Of a stretch of 48,148 nt of DNA, positions 26,899-34,920 are shown in pieces. The stretch's first letter is position 1. Every line of letters begins with the position of its first letter. The notes beneath the pieces were generated by a model. It ran no database searches. It was not told the origin of the DNA and saw nothing but the letters and a program-made list of their open reading frames with translations. Position numbers and translations under genes: made by a program. The stretch comes from Symbiodinium natans (taxonomy: Eukaryota; Sar; Dinophyceae; Suessiales; Symbiodiniaceae), in assembly GCA_905221605.1 (NCBI GenBank), contig CAJNDS010002303.1, positions 460,042 through 508,189 of the forward strand, written 5' to 3'.

Positions 26899-27060
26899 GA
26901 AACATGTGGTTAACAAATCCATTCTGTTGACCACGTTGGTTTTCTTGTCCGCTCGAAACAGAAACATGTGGTTGACAAATCCATTCTGTTGACCACGTTT
27001 GGTTTTCTTGTCCGCTTGAAACAAACACATGTGGTTAACAAATCCATTCTGTTGACCACG
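26899..27060 (+). repeat. 62-bp tandem repeat with an internal hairpin
   Basis: About 2.6 copies of a unit containing GTGGTTAACA, a short loop, and TGTTGACCAC, which pair as a 10-bp stem. Copies start near 26899, 26961 and 27023. Confidence 0.93.
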
Positions 27061-27179
27061 TGCCTAGAGAAGAAGGAGGTTGGATATTTTTCCTAATGGT
27101 GTGGGACCCAATGGGCGGGTGGGTATTCCCCTGTGGCCTTGAAAGCTGCTCAACTAGTGAATGCTTGGACCAGAGATGC

Positions 27180-27247
27180 TGAACCCTAAACCCTAAACCC
27201 TAAACCCTAAACCCTAAACCCTAAACCCTAAACCCTAAACCCTAAAC
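27180..27247 (-). repeat. CCCTAAA tract abutting the composite element
   Basis: About nine perfect units directly after GAGATGCTGAA. Confidence 0.97.
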
Positions 27248-27263
27248 CTTGACGGTAAGGAAC

Positions 27264-27385
27264 CGGGGTGCTTGCGTTCGGAGTGCCCTTGGTGGGAGCT
27301 GGCGCTTCACTTCCGATCTACACTCAGATCACCGAACTCTGTCGTTTATTTGTACGCCACCGAAGAGTCATGACAAGGTTTACGG
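27264..27385 (+). CDS. Coding-like fragment, about 40 codons
   Basis: GVLAFGVPLVGAGASLPIYT then QITELCRLFVRHRRVMTRFT: a glycine-rich hydrophobic start and a basic end, open between two telomere tracts. One of the most protein-like islands; unrecognised. Confidence 0.4.
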
Positions 27386-27436
27386 TTTAGGGTTTAGGGT
27401 TTAGGGTTTAGGGCTTAGGGCTTAGGGCTTAGGGTT
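27386..27436 (+). repeat. TTTAGGG/CTTAGGG tract
   Basis: Short tract separating two coding-like islands that are both open on the plus strand. Confidence 0.93.
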
Positions 27437-27553
27437 TCGGGTTCAAGGCATCCAAAAAACGCATTCTGGCAAGCAGCGCCCGCTTGATGAATGGACTGCA
27501 AAGCCGGTCCGGCTCTGAAAGGGGGCTATGGCGGGTCCAACACTCCAAGCCCT
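27437..27553 (+). CDS. Coding-like fragment, about 37 codons
   Basis: FGFKASKKRILASSARLMNG then LQSRSGSERGLWRVQHS: basic, serine-rich, ending at a CCCTAAA tract. Could belong with 27264-27385. Unrecognised. Confidence 0.38.
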
Positions 27554-27593
27554 AAACCCTAAACCCTAAACCCCAAACCCCAAACCCCAAACC

Positions 27594-27809
27594 CTAAACC
27601 CCTCGTTCGGCATGCAATCTGCATTTTGCAGGCAGCTGTGAACGCATTTCGTGGGCGTCTTCTCGATCAGTGTTAGGGATCCTTTTTACTTTTTGGGTTA
27701 TGGGCTTTCTTATATATGAACAAAAGGGATCCTTTTTTCTTCCTAGGGGAACAGGGATTGAGTCCTTTGGTATGCATTGGCAGACTCTTCCTGAACCCTT
27801 GTCCGGCAC
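27594..27809 (-). CDS. 71-codon minus-strand open frame
   Basis: Contains CIPKDSIPVPLGRKKDPFCS and YIRKPITQKVKRIPNTDRED. Composition is fair, but the DNA has a repeated AGGGATCCTTTTT motif that may belong to a hairpin element. Unrecognised. Confidence 0.22.
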   Translation of the reverse strand: MPDKGSGRVCQCIPKDSIPVPLGRKKDPFCSYIRKPITQKVKRIPNTDREDAHEMRSQLPAKCRLHAERGV

Positions 27810-27814
27810 AACAA

Positions 27815-27925
27815 CTTAGGGTTTAGGGCTTAGGGCTTAGGGTTTAGGGTTTAGGGTTTAGGGTTTAGGGATTGGGGTTTAGGGCTTAGGGTTTAGGGTT
27901 TAGAGTTTAGGGTAACCCTGAACCC
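27815..27925 (+). repeat. TTTAGGG tract ending in a TTTAGGG-CCCTGAA junction
   Basis: About 14 units, then AGGGTAACCCTGAACCCTAA at about 27910-27929: G-strand meeting C-strand. Confidence 0.94.
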
Positions 27926-28063
27926 TAAAATGGGGATTATAAGGTGTAACAGCCCATCCTGGTAGTTAAGTTCATGATTGTAGAGCACAGTGGAGCGTCT
28001 GAGTAGCGCTTAGGATTGAGGACATGCTGACAGTGCATGGTGCTTGGATTCCGAGAACCAAGC

Positions 28064-28385
28064 TACACCCTAAACCCTAAACCCCAAACCCTAAACCCCA
28101 ATCCCTAAACCCTAAACCCTAAACCCTAAGCCCTAAACCCTAAACCCTCAACCCGAAACCTTAAACCCTAAACCCCAAACCCTAAACCCTAAACCCGAAA
28201 CCCGAAACCCTAGACCCCAAACCCTAAACCCTAAACCCTACACCCTAAACCCTAAACCCTAAACCCTAAACCCGAAACCCTAAACCCTAAACCCTAAACC
28301 CTAAACCCTAAACCCTAAACCCTAAACCCTAAACCCTAAACCCTAAACCCTAAACCCTAAACCCTAAACCCTAAACCCTAAACCT
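28064..28385 (-). repeat. Long CCCTAAA tract
   Basis: About 45 units, degenerate on the left, near-perfect on the right where the composite element starts. Confidence 0.98.
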
Positions 28386-28418
28386 CACTTTCATATATAA
28401 TTTAAATGTTAAGGAGTT

Positions 28419-29298
28419 ACTGGGCAAGGTCATTTTTTTACTGGGCAAGGTCATTTTTTTACTGGGCAAGGTCATTTTTTTACTGGGCAAGGTCATTTTT
28501 TTACTGGGCAAGGTCGTTTCGTCAAAAAAACGACCTTGCCCAGTAAAAAAAATGACCTTGCCCAGTAAAAAAATGACCTTGCCCAGTAAAAATGTTACTG
28601 GGCAAGGTCATCTTTTTACTGGGCAAGGTCATCTTTTTACTGGGCAAGGTCATCTTTTTACTGGGCAAGGTCATTTTTTTACTGGGCAAGGTCATGTTTT
28701 TACTGGGCAAGGTCATGTTTTTACTGGGCAAGGTCATTTTTTTATTGGGCAAGGTCATTTTTTTACTGGGCAAGGTCATTTTTTTACTGGGCAAGGTCAT
28801 TTTTTTACTGGGCAAGGTCATTTTTTTACTGGGCAAGGTCATTTTTTTACTGGGCAAGGTCATTTTTTTACTGGGCAAGGTCATTACTGGGCAAGGTCAT
28901 TTTTTTACTGGGCAAGGTCATTTTTTACTGGGCAAGGTCATTTTTTTACTGGGCAAGGTCATTTTTTTACTGGGCAAGGTCATTTTTTTACTGGGCAAGG
29001 TCATTTTTTTACTGGGCAAGGTCATTTTTTTTACTGGGCAAGGTCATTTTTTTACTGGGCAAGGTCATTTTTTTACTGGGCAAGGTCATTTTTTTACTGG
29101 GCAAGGTCATTTTTTTACTGGGCAAGGTCATTTTTTTACTGGGCAAGGTCATTTTTTTACTGGGCAAGGTCATTTTTTTTACTGGGCAAGGTCATTTTTT
29201 TACTGGGCAAGGTCATTTTTTTACTGGGCAAGGTCATTTTTTTTACTGGGCTAGGTCATTTTTTACTGGGCTAGGTCATTTTTTACTGGGCAAGGTCG
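28419..29298. repeat. 21-bp GGGCAAGGTC array, forward-reverse-forward
   Basis: Unit GGGCAAGGTCATTTTTTTACT. Five forward units, three inverted (28531-28586), then about 33 forward. Both forward blocks end in GGTCGTTTCGTC, an end-specific variant. The 10-bp core is the same as in copy 1, the other 11 bp differ. Open frames of up to 240 codons here are period artefacts. Confidence 0.96.
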
Positions 29299-29329
29299 TT
29301 TCGTCCAAAGGTGTTTAGGATTTCCGGGC

Positions 29330-29515
29330 CTAATGGTTAGGGTTTCAAGGCCTCACGGCCTGGTGTTTAGGGTTTCAGGGCCTCAAGGCCTGCTGTTTAG
29401 GGTTTCACGGCCTCACGGCCTAGTATTTAGGTTTCAGGGTTTCAGGGCCTCAAGGCCTAGTGTTTAGGGTTTCAGGGCCTCAAGGCCTGGTGTTTAGGGT
29501 TTCAAGGCCTCAAGG
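29330..29515 (+). repeat. 30-bp repeat with embedded TTTAGGG and palindrome
   Basis: About six units of TGTTTAGGGTTTCAGGGCCT plus CAAGGCCTGG. GGCCTCAAGGCC is nearly self-complementary. Confidence 0.93.
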
Positions 29516-29686
29516 CCGGGTGTGGCTTGTGTTAAGTGCTTGGTACTACGGCGTGATTGGTGCATCCGAAGAGAAAATAAGTAACCTTCTATTTTCTTAA
29601 TGTTATGGGATTCTTTGGGCGGGTGGGTTTTTTCCGTTGCCTAGATACACTGCTGGCCTAGTAAATGCTCGAACTTGAGATGCTGA

Positions 29687-29782
29687 ACCCTAAACCCTAA
29701 ACCCTAACCCTAAACCCTAAACCCTAAAACCCTAAAACCCTAAACCCTAAACCCTAAACCCTAAACCCTAAACCCTAAACCT
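29687..29782 (-). repeat. CCCTAAA tract abutting composite copy 2
   Basis: About 13 units. Confidence 0.97.
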
Positions 29783-29800
29783 ACCTTGCCACTCTCTAGC

Positions 29801-29890
29801 TCAGGAATATCATCTCCAGCTTCGCGGCCATCACCCAGTTCTCGCACTTCGGCTCCGGAAGCCCCCCTGAGCCGCTCCAAAGCCGGGGTT
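29801..29890 (+). CDS. Candidate exon fragment
   Basis: After CACTCTCTAGCTCAG the frame reads RNIISSFAAITQFSHFGSGS then PPEPLQSRG. Protein-like with an acceptor-like start. Unrecognised. Confidence 0.33.
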
Positions 29891-30195
29891 TGTTTAGGGT
29901 TGAGGGTTTTGGGGTTTAGGATATTAGGGGTTTATGGTTTAGGGTTTAGGGGTTTAGGGGTTTAGGGTTAGGGGTTTAGGGGTTTAGGGGTTTAGGGGTT
30001 TAGGGGTTTAGGGGTTTAGGGGTTTAGGGGTTTAGGGGTTTAGGGGTTTAGGGTTTAGGGGTTTAGGGGTTTAGGGGTTTAGGGGTTTAGGGGTCTAGGG
30101 TTAGGGGTTTAGGGGTTTAGGGTCTCCTAAACCCCAAACCCTAGCCCTGAACCCTAAACAGTCAAAACCCTGAACCCCAAACCCCAAGCCCCAGG
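29891..30195. repeat. TTTAGGGG 8-bp array then CCCCTAAA-type DNA
   Basis: About 20 TTTAGGGG units with occasional TTTAGGG (29940-30122), switching polarity near 30125. Confidence 0.96.
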
Positions 30196-30300
30196 CTCTT
30201 TGCCACTGCCGACTGCACGGTGACGGGTTATGAGAAGGTCGAGTGCGCAGCAGACATTGCGGAACCTTGGTTTGCAAACAGGTGGTATTGGGTCGAGGGC
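30196..30300 (+). CDS. Coding-like fragment, 35 codons
   Basis: LFATADCTVTGYEKVECAAD then IAEPWFANRWYWVEG: balanced composition with Trp/Tyr, open from repeat to repeat. Unrecognised. Confidence 0.4.
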
Positions 30301-30349
30301 CCTAAACCCGAAACCCTAAAACCTAAACCCTAAATCTTAGTAGCGAATG

Positions 30350-30716
30350 AGTGGAGTAGGTATTCTGTAGAATCCATTGAAGGGCATATTTACACATATA
30401 TATATATACATATAGAGGGAATAGTTTTTGCTTAAGTCTGTCATTCCCTACTATGAAACAGTACACAAACTCTGCCCTTCAGGGATAGTACTTGGCCCCG
30501 AGCACTATTCCCCTCCCCTAATATTAACCCCCCCTACCCCCGAATATACCAGAATATAACTAAAGGGAGTATTTAAGATTAGGGGGTAGGCGGAGGCGAT
30601 AAATATCAGGGGGAGGGGATCCATCTCAGAACCCGTTCAGGGCCAAATAAATGCCTTTTTGGATTACATGGGGGCCCCTCTAGGCGGCAATCCCTGAGGC
30701 CCCCCCGATTTGAAAA
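30350..30716. mobile_element. Nested inverted-repeat region, family H
   Basis: The core 30506-30620 pairs ATTCCCCTCCCCTAATATTA with TAAATATCAGGGGGAGGGGAT, and CCCCTACCCCC with GGGGGTAGG. It sits inside a wider region sharing GAAGGGCATA / CCCTTCAGGG and GGCCCCGAG / CAGGGCCAAA. One copy seen. Confidence 0.5.
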
Positions 30717-30895
30717 AGCCCTAAACCCTAAACCCTAAACCCCCGAAACCCTAAACCCTAAACCCTAAACCCTAAACCCTAAACCCTAAACCCTAAACCC
30801 TAAACCCTAAACCCTAAACCCCAAACCCTAAACCCTAAACCCTAAACCCTAAACCCTAAACCCTAAACCCTAAACCCTAAACCCTAAACCTCAAT
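30717..30895 (-). repeat. Long CCCTAAA tract
   Basis: About 25 units. Confidence 0.97.
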
Positions 30896-30900
30896 GCCCG

Positions 30901-30975
30901 AAGGACATCATCGTGGACTTGACGAGTGGCCCAGCGGCAGGGATAGCGACGACCTCGGCGCCGCGGCGGCAGTTC
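30901..30975 (+). CDS. Coding-like fragment
   Basis: KDIIVDLTSGPAAGIATTSA then PRRQF, between two CCCTAAA tracts. Unrecognised. Confidence 0.3.
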
Positions 30976-31004
30976 CCTAAACCCTAAACCCTCAACCCTC
31001 TACC

Positions 31005-31057
<53 letters not shown>

Positions 31058-31112
31058 ACCCTAAACCCTAAACCCTAGACCCTAAACCCTAAACCCTAAA
31101 CCCTAAACCCTG
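30976..31112 (-). repeat. CCCTAAA tract with a CCCTCAA block
   Basis: CCCTCAA (about ten units) flanked by CCCTAAA. Confidence 0.96.
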
Positions 31113-31127
31113 TAAAATGGCATCTGA

Positions 31128-31290
31128 ATTTGGCCCCTTACCTTCTTTAAAAGGCATGGGCCCATTGGATTTATGGGTTCATAAGGGTCATAAGGGCTCC
31201 CCTACGTATCCCCTAAATCCGAAACCCTAATTTCTAGCTCCCCCACAGGGCCCATAACTCAGGGACCATGAAACTACCCGAAGAGGTTAA
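31128..31290 (+). mobile_element. Family C small element
   Basis: Starts CCCCTTACCTTCTTTAAAAG and ends GGGACCATGAAACTACCCGA AGAGGTTAA, like 33641-33766. About 25 bp of CCCTAAA-like DNA sits inside (31212-31235). Confidence 0.5.
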
Positions 31291-31943
31291 GCTTAGGGTC
31301 AAAAGCCCCAAGCCTCGGGGGACACGCCGGGGTGCTTCCTAGCTACGACTTGTGGGTTTACAGATTACGGACTTTAGGGTTTAGGGTTTGGGGAGGGGGG
31401 TTTAGGGTTTGGGCATTGGGGTTGTGGGGTTCCTCCCACAGCGTTTCTGACAGTTGCTTGTAACTTGGCCCCCATAAACCCCTCTAAACCCCTCTACTCC
31501 CTATAGACCCTATAAACCCGCAAAACCCTATAAACCCTCAACCCTTACAGTAAACCCTAAACCCGAGACCCTCAACGCTAAACCCACAGGCAGCGCCATC
31601 TAACTCCTGGAGCCATATTGGTGTGGGGTTTTCTGGCCTGGACCTTCCATGCCTTCCAGGGATTTATCGGGTTCAGGGTTTAGGGTTACGGTTTGGGGTT
31701 TAGGGTTCCGGGTTTAGGGTCAAGGGTTAAGGGTTATGAGTTTAGGGTTTACATGCTTTGTCGGGTTTTGGGGGGGTTTTGGGGTTTTGGGGTTTGGGGT
31801 TTCGGGTTTAGGGTTTTGGCATTTAGTGGGTTTGGGCCTCGCCGCATCCCACAAGCCCCTGCGTTGCAAAAACAACCTAAACTCTAAGCCCTAAACCCTA
31901 AGCCTTAAGCCCTAAACCCTAAACCCTAAACCCCAAACCCTTC
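31291..31943. other. Unique and degenerate repeat DNA
   Basis: CCCTATAAACC-type units (31480-31560), TTTAGGG/TTTGGGG DNA (31675-31825) and CCCTAAA (31878-31940). The frame 31693-31887 is mainly repeat translation. Confidence 0.7.
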
Positions 31944-32009
31944 AAGGATTGCCAGCAGTATCCGGATGTGGACCTCAAGAAGGTGGAGGAGATTTTTCCA
32001 AGGGACTGA
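31944..32009 (+). CDS. Coding-like C-terminal fragment
   Basis: KDCQQYPDVDLKKVEEIFPR then D and TGA: 21 charged, helix-like codons. Unrecognised. The telomere insertion at 32047 would then lie in its 3' untranslated region. Confidence 0.35.
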   Translation, partial: KDCQQYPDVDLKKVEEIFPRD

Positions 32010-32028
32010 AGGAGCGGCCGGGCAGAGG

Positions 32029-32166
32029 GGTAGCTCTCTAAGTTGGGGTTTAGGGTTTAGGGTTCAGGGTTTAGGGTTTGGGGTTTAAGGTTTAGGGTTT
32101 AGGCTTTATGGTTTAGGGTTTGGGGTTTAGGGTTTGGGGTTTAGGGTGGTAGCTCTCTAAATTAGG
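32029..32166 (+). repeat. TTTAGGG insertion flanked by 18-bp direct repeats
   Basis: GGTAGCTCTCTAAGTTGG (32029-32046) and GGTAGCTCTCTAAATTAGG (32148-32166) surround about 14 TTTAGGG/TTTGGGG units. Confidence 0.83.
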
Positions 32167-32198
32167 TTCGCTTTTGCTACCAGTTGCTTGAAAGAACC

Positions 32199-32218
32199 CC
32201 CCCCCCCCCCCCCCCCCC
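32199..32218. repeat. Poly-C run
   Basis: About 20 C. Confidence 0.95.
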
Positions 32219-32300
32219 GCACACACGATACCAATCCCGACAGTGCCCTAACAGCATCCGCTGTTATTTCTTGGGCAGTTCTTAAGGACACAGTCGGTTG

Positions 32301-32458
32301 CTTGGAGGTTCATGGGTGTTTCTTGCGCCAATTACAATTCTACTCGTAACCTACTTACAGGACTTAGGGGGCTGAAACGTGCAGTTAGAATTGGGGTTCA
32401 AGTACCCCTACACCCTAAACCCTAAAACCTGAACCCTAAATCATCCATGAACCTCCAA
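32301..32458. mobile_element. Family A hairpin element interrupted by CCCTAAA units
   Basis: Left end CTTGGAGGTTCATGGGTG, right end CCATGAACCTCCAA. The right arm is split between AAGTACC and CCATGAACC by about 40 bp of CCCTAAA-like DNA (32404-32446). Confidence 0.7.
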
Positions 32459-32949
32459 TTCTTTCTTCTTAAACGGACATTGTTGGGTCCCTAATCTAGA
32501 GAACTCATAAACGTGGCACCGTCCGTTTAGGGTGGGACAGTCGGTCTATTTCTTCAGTCCGTACACTCGACCGAAGCCGTTGTCCTTGCTTAGATCCCGA
32601 AACCCTAAACTCCCTGACCCTAAGCCCAAAAAACCTTAAACCCGAAGCCCTCAACCCCAAAGCCCCAAAACCCAACATCCGATCAAGCCTGATAATTCTA
32701 AACCCTAAACTCTTATGCTTAGCTTAAGCCTTCTCACTTACAGGAGCGTACCACACCTTGACGGGAATGTAAACCAATGACCTTCGAGTCTTACCTAGAG
32801 GGAAGTGGTAGTCAGAACTCATAATTGCAGCTATTTGCAGGTAAGTGCATGTTTGTATACAAATTTCAAATATTCTTTAATAATTCTTATTGACAAAGGG
32901 GGGGAGAACTGGGTCCTGGAACAGTTGGATTATGTTCGGGCTGAGGGCT

Positions 32950-33060
32950 TACCCTAAACCCTAAACCCTAAACCCTAAACCCTAAACCCTAAACCCTAAA
33001 CCCTAAACCCTCTTAGAGTTTAGGGTGCAAGGTTTAGGGCTTAGGGTTTAGGGCTTAATT
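32950..33060. repeat. CCCTAAA tract meeting a TTTAGGG tract
   Basis: About nine CCCTAAA units, then at about 33014 a switch to TTTAGGG/CTTAGGG units: outward-facing polarity. Confidence 0.94.
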
Positions 33061-33066
33061 GGGGTT

Positions 33067-33145
33067 TAGAGTTCAGCATCTCAGGCACTCACTAGGCCAG
33101 CAATTGCGTTCATGCAACGGACAGCTACCCACCCACCAGAGAATC
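33067..33145 (+). CDS. Short coding-like fragment
   Basis: ALTRPAIAFMQRTATHPPEN then PMP and TGA. Unrecognised. Confidence 0.22.
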
Positions 33146-33159
33146 CCATGCCATGAAGA

Positions 33160-33236
33160 AAGGGTTTAGGGTTTAGGGTTTAGGGTTTAGGGTTTAGGGT
33201 TTAGGGTTTAGGGTTTAGGGTTTAGGGTTTAGGGTA
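33160..33236 (+). repeat. Pure TTTAGGG tract
   Basis: Eleven units. Confidence 0.98.
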
Positions 33237-33290
33237 AAACATAGGGCCCTGAACGTCCCGAAGCCCTGGGCCCCGTAAACCCTGTGCCGA

Positions 33291-33551
33291 TTGTTCGGGA
33301 TTCGACTAGGGCTGGTGCCGACTGTTCGGGTTGTGCAAAATGTACTTAGGGTTGGTGGCCAATTTGCGGTCACTTGCAAATTAATTGAGGTTGAGGGTGT
33401 CGGGGTACGACCCCCAGGACCCAGCAGGCGGATTGTGCTCCATTCGCTCGGTGAGTGCTGCGGGCGTGTTTTAACCTGCCTCCCTTGGCGGCAGTTCCCC
33501 GCTGGCCCTGTTTCTGGGTGTAGTTCAAGGGTAGTTCTATGGGAACCCTAA
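33291..33551 (+). CDS. 86-codon open frame, doubtful
   Basis: ATG 33291 to TAA 33549. Valine/glycine-rich first half (LGLVPTVRVVQNVLRVGGQF), with a degenerate internal repeat (GCCGATTGTTCGGG / GCCGACTGTTCGGG). Possibly coding, possibly decayed G-rich repeat. Confidence 0.22.
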   Translation: MFGIRLGLVPTVRVVQNVLRVGGQFAVTCKLIEVEGVGVRPPGPSRRIVLHSLGECCGRVLTCLPWRQFPAGPVSGCSSRVVLWEP

Positions 33552-33637
33552 GCCCTATATAAACCCTAAACTCTAAACCCTAAACTCTAAACCCTAAACC
33601 CTAAACCCTAAACCTAAACCCTAACCTCTAAACCCTC
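33552..33637 (-). repeat. CCCTAAA tract
   Basis: About ten units, CCCTAAACTCTAAA variants. Confidence 0.93.
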
Positions 33638-33640
33638 GAT

Positions 33641-33766
33641 ATGGTTCCTTACTTCCTTTAAGCGGTATCGACCCTTGTGTAGATCTTGGGTATCTGAGGG
33701 GGATATGAGGGGTTCCCATTCCTGAGCCCATACGAAGGGACCATGGACCTACCCGTATAGAAGGTT
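33641..33766 (+). mobile_element. Family C small element
   Basis: Left GGTTCCTTACTTCCTTTAAG, right GCCCATACGAAGGGACCATG then GACCTACCCGTATAGAAGGTT. Confidence 0.55.
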
Positions 33767-33833
33767 TTCAGGGGGTCATGGGGGCCCGCAGGACATGTTG
33801 CATTATTTCCCTAAGCCCCAAACGCCTGAACCC

Positions 33834-33950
33834 ATGTTGGTTGAGGATGCTCTTTTGCAAGGATGCCCAGTAGTAAGCGCCAGCCTTGTTTTGGAGTTTT
33901 GTCGTGGGTTCCCACCGGCTGTTCAAGCGCCAGGCCAAAGGCAATGCTGA
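33834..33950 (+). CDS. 38-codon open frame with ATG
   Basis: MLVEDALLQGCPVVSASLVL then EFCRGFPPAVQAPGQRQC and TGA. Protein-like. A second frame is also open at the end (SHRLFKRQAKGNAEDSA). Unrecognised. Confidence 0.33.
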   Translation: MLVEDALLQGCPVVSASLVLEFCRGFPPAVQAPGQRQC

Positions 33951-33958
33951 AGACAGTG

Positions 33959-34113
33959 CCCTAAACCCTAAACCCTAAGCCCTAAACCTTAAACCCTAAA
34001 CCCTAAACCCTAAACCCTAAACCCTAAACCCTAAACCCTAAACCCTAAGCCCTAAGCCCTAAGCCCTAAGCCCTAAGCCCTAAGCCCTAAACCCTAAACC
34101 CTAAACCCTAACC
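33959..34113 (-). repeat. CCCTAAA tract with a CCCTAAG block
   Basis: CCCTAAG units at 34046-34090 inside CCCTAAA. Confidence 0.96.
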
Positions 34114-34114
34114 C

Positions 34115-34213
34115 GCGGTGCTTTCCTGCTTCAAAGCTCGGTCGGTGCAGCAGCCCCCCACTCCCGCGCCCTTGGACTACGGAACCTCGCCAAAATGGAA
34201 GCGCAAGTCCCGC
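34115..34213 (+). CDS. Coding-like fragment, 33 codons
   Basis: AVLSCFKARSVQQPPTPAPL then DYGTSPKWKRKSRT, between CCCTAAA and CCCTCAA tracts. Proline-rich then basic. Unrecognised. Confidence 0.38.
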
Positions 34214-34350
34214 ACACCCTCAACCCTCAACCCTCAACCCGCAACCCTCAACCCTCAACCCTCAACCTAGAACCCAAGAACCCTTTACCCGAAACCCTAA
34301 ACCCTAAACCCTCAACCGTAAAGCCTAAGCCCTCAACCGTAAAGCCTAAA
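34214..34350 (-). repeat. CCCTCAA / CCGTAAAGCC units
   Basis: Seven CCCTCAA units and a repeated CCCTCAACCGTAAAGCCTAA (about 34308 and 34330). Confidence 0.92.
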
Positions 34351-34360
34351 CCCCAGGAGC

Positions 34361-34473
34361 AACCTCTGGGAGCCTCTGAATTTTGCTTGGATTCCTTAGA
34401 CGTGCCTGGCAACGGTTGCCGGATCCGGCCCTGGGCTGAGATGCTTTGGACCATCCACTGGCTGAGTCCCTAA
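34361..34473 (+). CDS. Coding-like fragment with stop
   Basis: SEFCLDSLDVPGNGCRIRPW then AEMLWTIHWLSP and TAA. Unrecognised. Confidence 0.32.
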
Positions 34474-34658
34474 CTAAACCCTAACCCTAAACCCTAAACC
34501 CTAAACCCTAAACCCTAAACCCTATACCCTATGGGTTTCGGGTAGGGGTTTTGAGGGTATAGGAAGAAGCCCTTTAGTAGCTAAGCCATGCGTGCGCACG
34601 GCAAGCCCGCGAATCAGTAAGCCCCGCGTCCCAGGGGTTCAGCTTTAGGGTTTAGGGT

Positions 34659-34920
34659 AAAACGCTGGGCTTGACAAAGCTCTGCATCCGAATTGTCAAA
34701 ACAAGGCTTCCGAGTATAGGGTTTCCCACAACGCCGCCCACGAACTTCTCTACTGCATTTTGTTTAGAGCCTCTGTACTTTTCATAACCCTAAACCCTAA
34801 GCCCTAAACCCCAAACCCTAAAGCCCAAACCCGGAACCCTGAACCCTAAACCCTGAACCCTAAATCCTACTTTTCATATACTGCTTCCTCGCGAATGACA
34901 GAAGCAATAGGCACTAGGTC
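34659..34920 (+). pseudogene. Reading frame split by a telomere-repeat insertion
   Basis: 43 open codons (KTLGLTKLCIRIVKTRLPSI ... NFSTAFCLEPLYFS) reach TACTTTTCATA (34776-34786), followed by 81 bp of CCCTAAA and the same 11 bp (34868-34878). Joining at the repeat continues the frame: YFSYTASSRMTEAIGTR, into a family D element. Uninterrupted, the insertion creates an immediate TAA. Unrecognised product. Confidence 0.45.
34787..34867 (-). repeat. CCCTAAA insertion flanked by 11-bp direct repeats
   Basis: 81 bp of CCCTAAA/CCCTGAA units bounded by perfect TACTTTTCATA copies. Confidence 0.85.

Larger units (their letters stand above)
26001..27180 (+). mobile_element. Composite foldback element, copy 1
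   Basis: The 5' end CTTTCATATATAATATAAAT and GTTAA is shared with copy 2 (28386). Then come a 21-bp tandem array in forward-reverse-forward order (26033-26514), a C-rich block (26516-26760), 34-bp and 62-bp direct repeats (26782-27060) and a 3' end shared with copy 2 (GGGCGGGTGGGT ... TAGTGAATGCT ... GAGATGCTGAACCC). CCCTAAA borders it on both sides in the same polarity. No credible protein. Shared ends with different middles argue for a modular repeat element rather than chance. Confidence 0.8.
28386..29686 (+). mobile_element. Composite foldback element, copy 2
   Basis: 5' end ACTTTCATATATAATTTAAA and TGTTAA; 21-bp array (28419-29298); a different middle made of 30-bp units (29330-29515); then the shared 3' module AGAGAAAATAAG ... 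GGGCGGGTGGGT ... TAGTAAATGCT ... GAGATGCTGAACCC. It starts 2385 bp after copy 1, same orientation, again between CCCTAAA tracts. Confidence 0.8.

Noticed and set aside
26304-27028. Glycine- or proline-rich frames of 100-177 codons
   Set aside because: Direct translations of the C-rich tract and the GGGCAAGGTC array.
28522-29274. Long open frames (120-240 codons) with TGQGHFF or MTLPSKK repeats
   Set aside because: The 21-bp unit is seven codons, so any stop-free unit gives long frames in several phases and on both strands. No start context or non-repeat domain.
28419-29298. CRISPR array
   Set aside because: Repeats and the sequence between them are identical from unit to unit, there are no unique spacers and no cas genes, and the context is eukaryotic.
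26033-29298. CAAGGTCA as a nuclear-receptor half-site array
   Set aside because: The match is short, and nuclear receptors of that class are animal proteins; nothing else suggests an animal genome.
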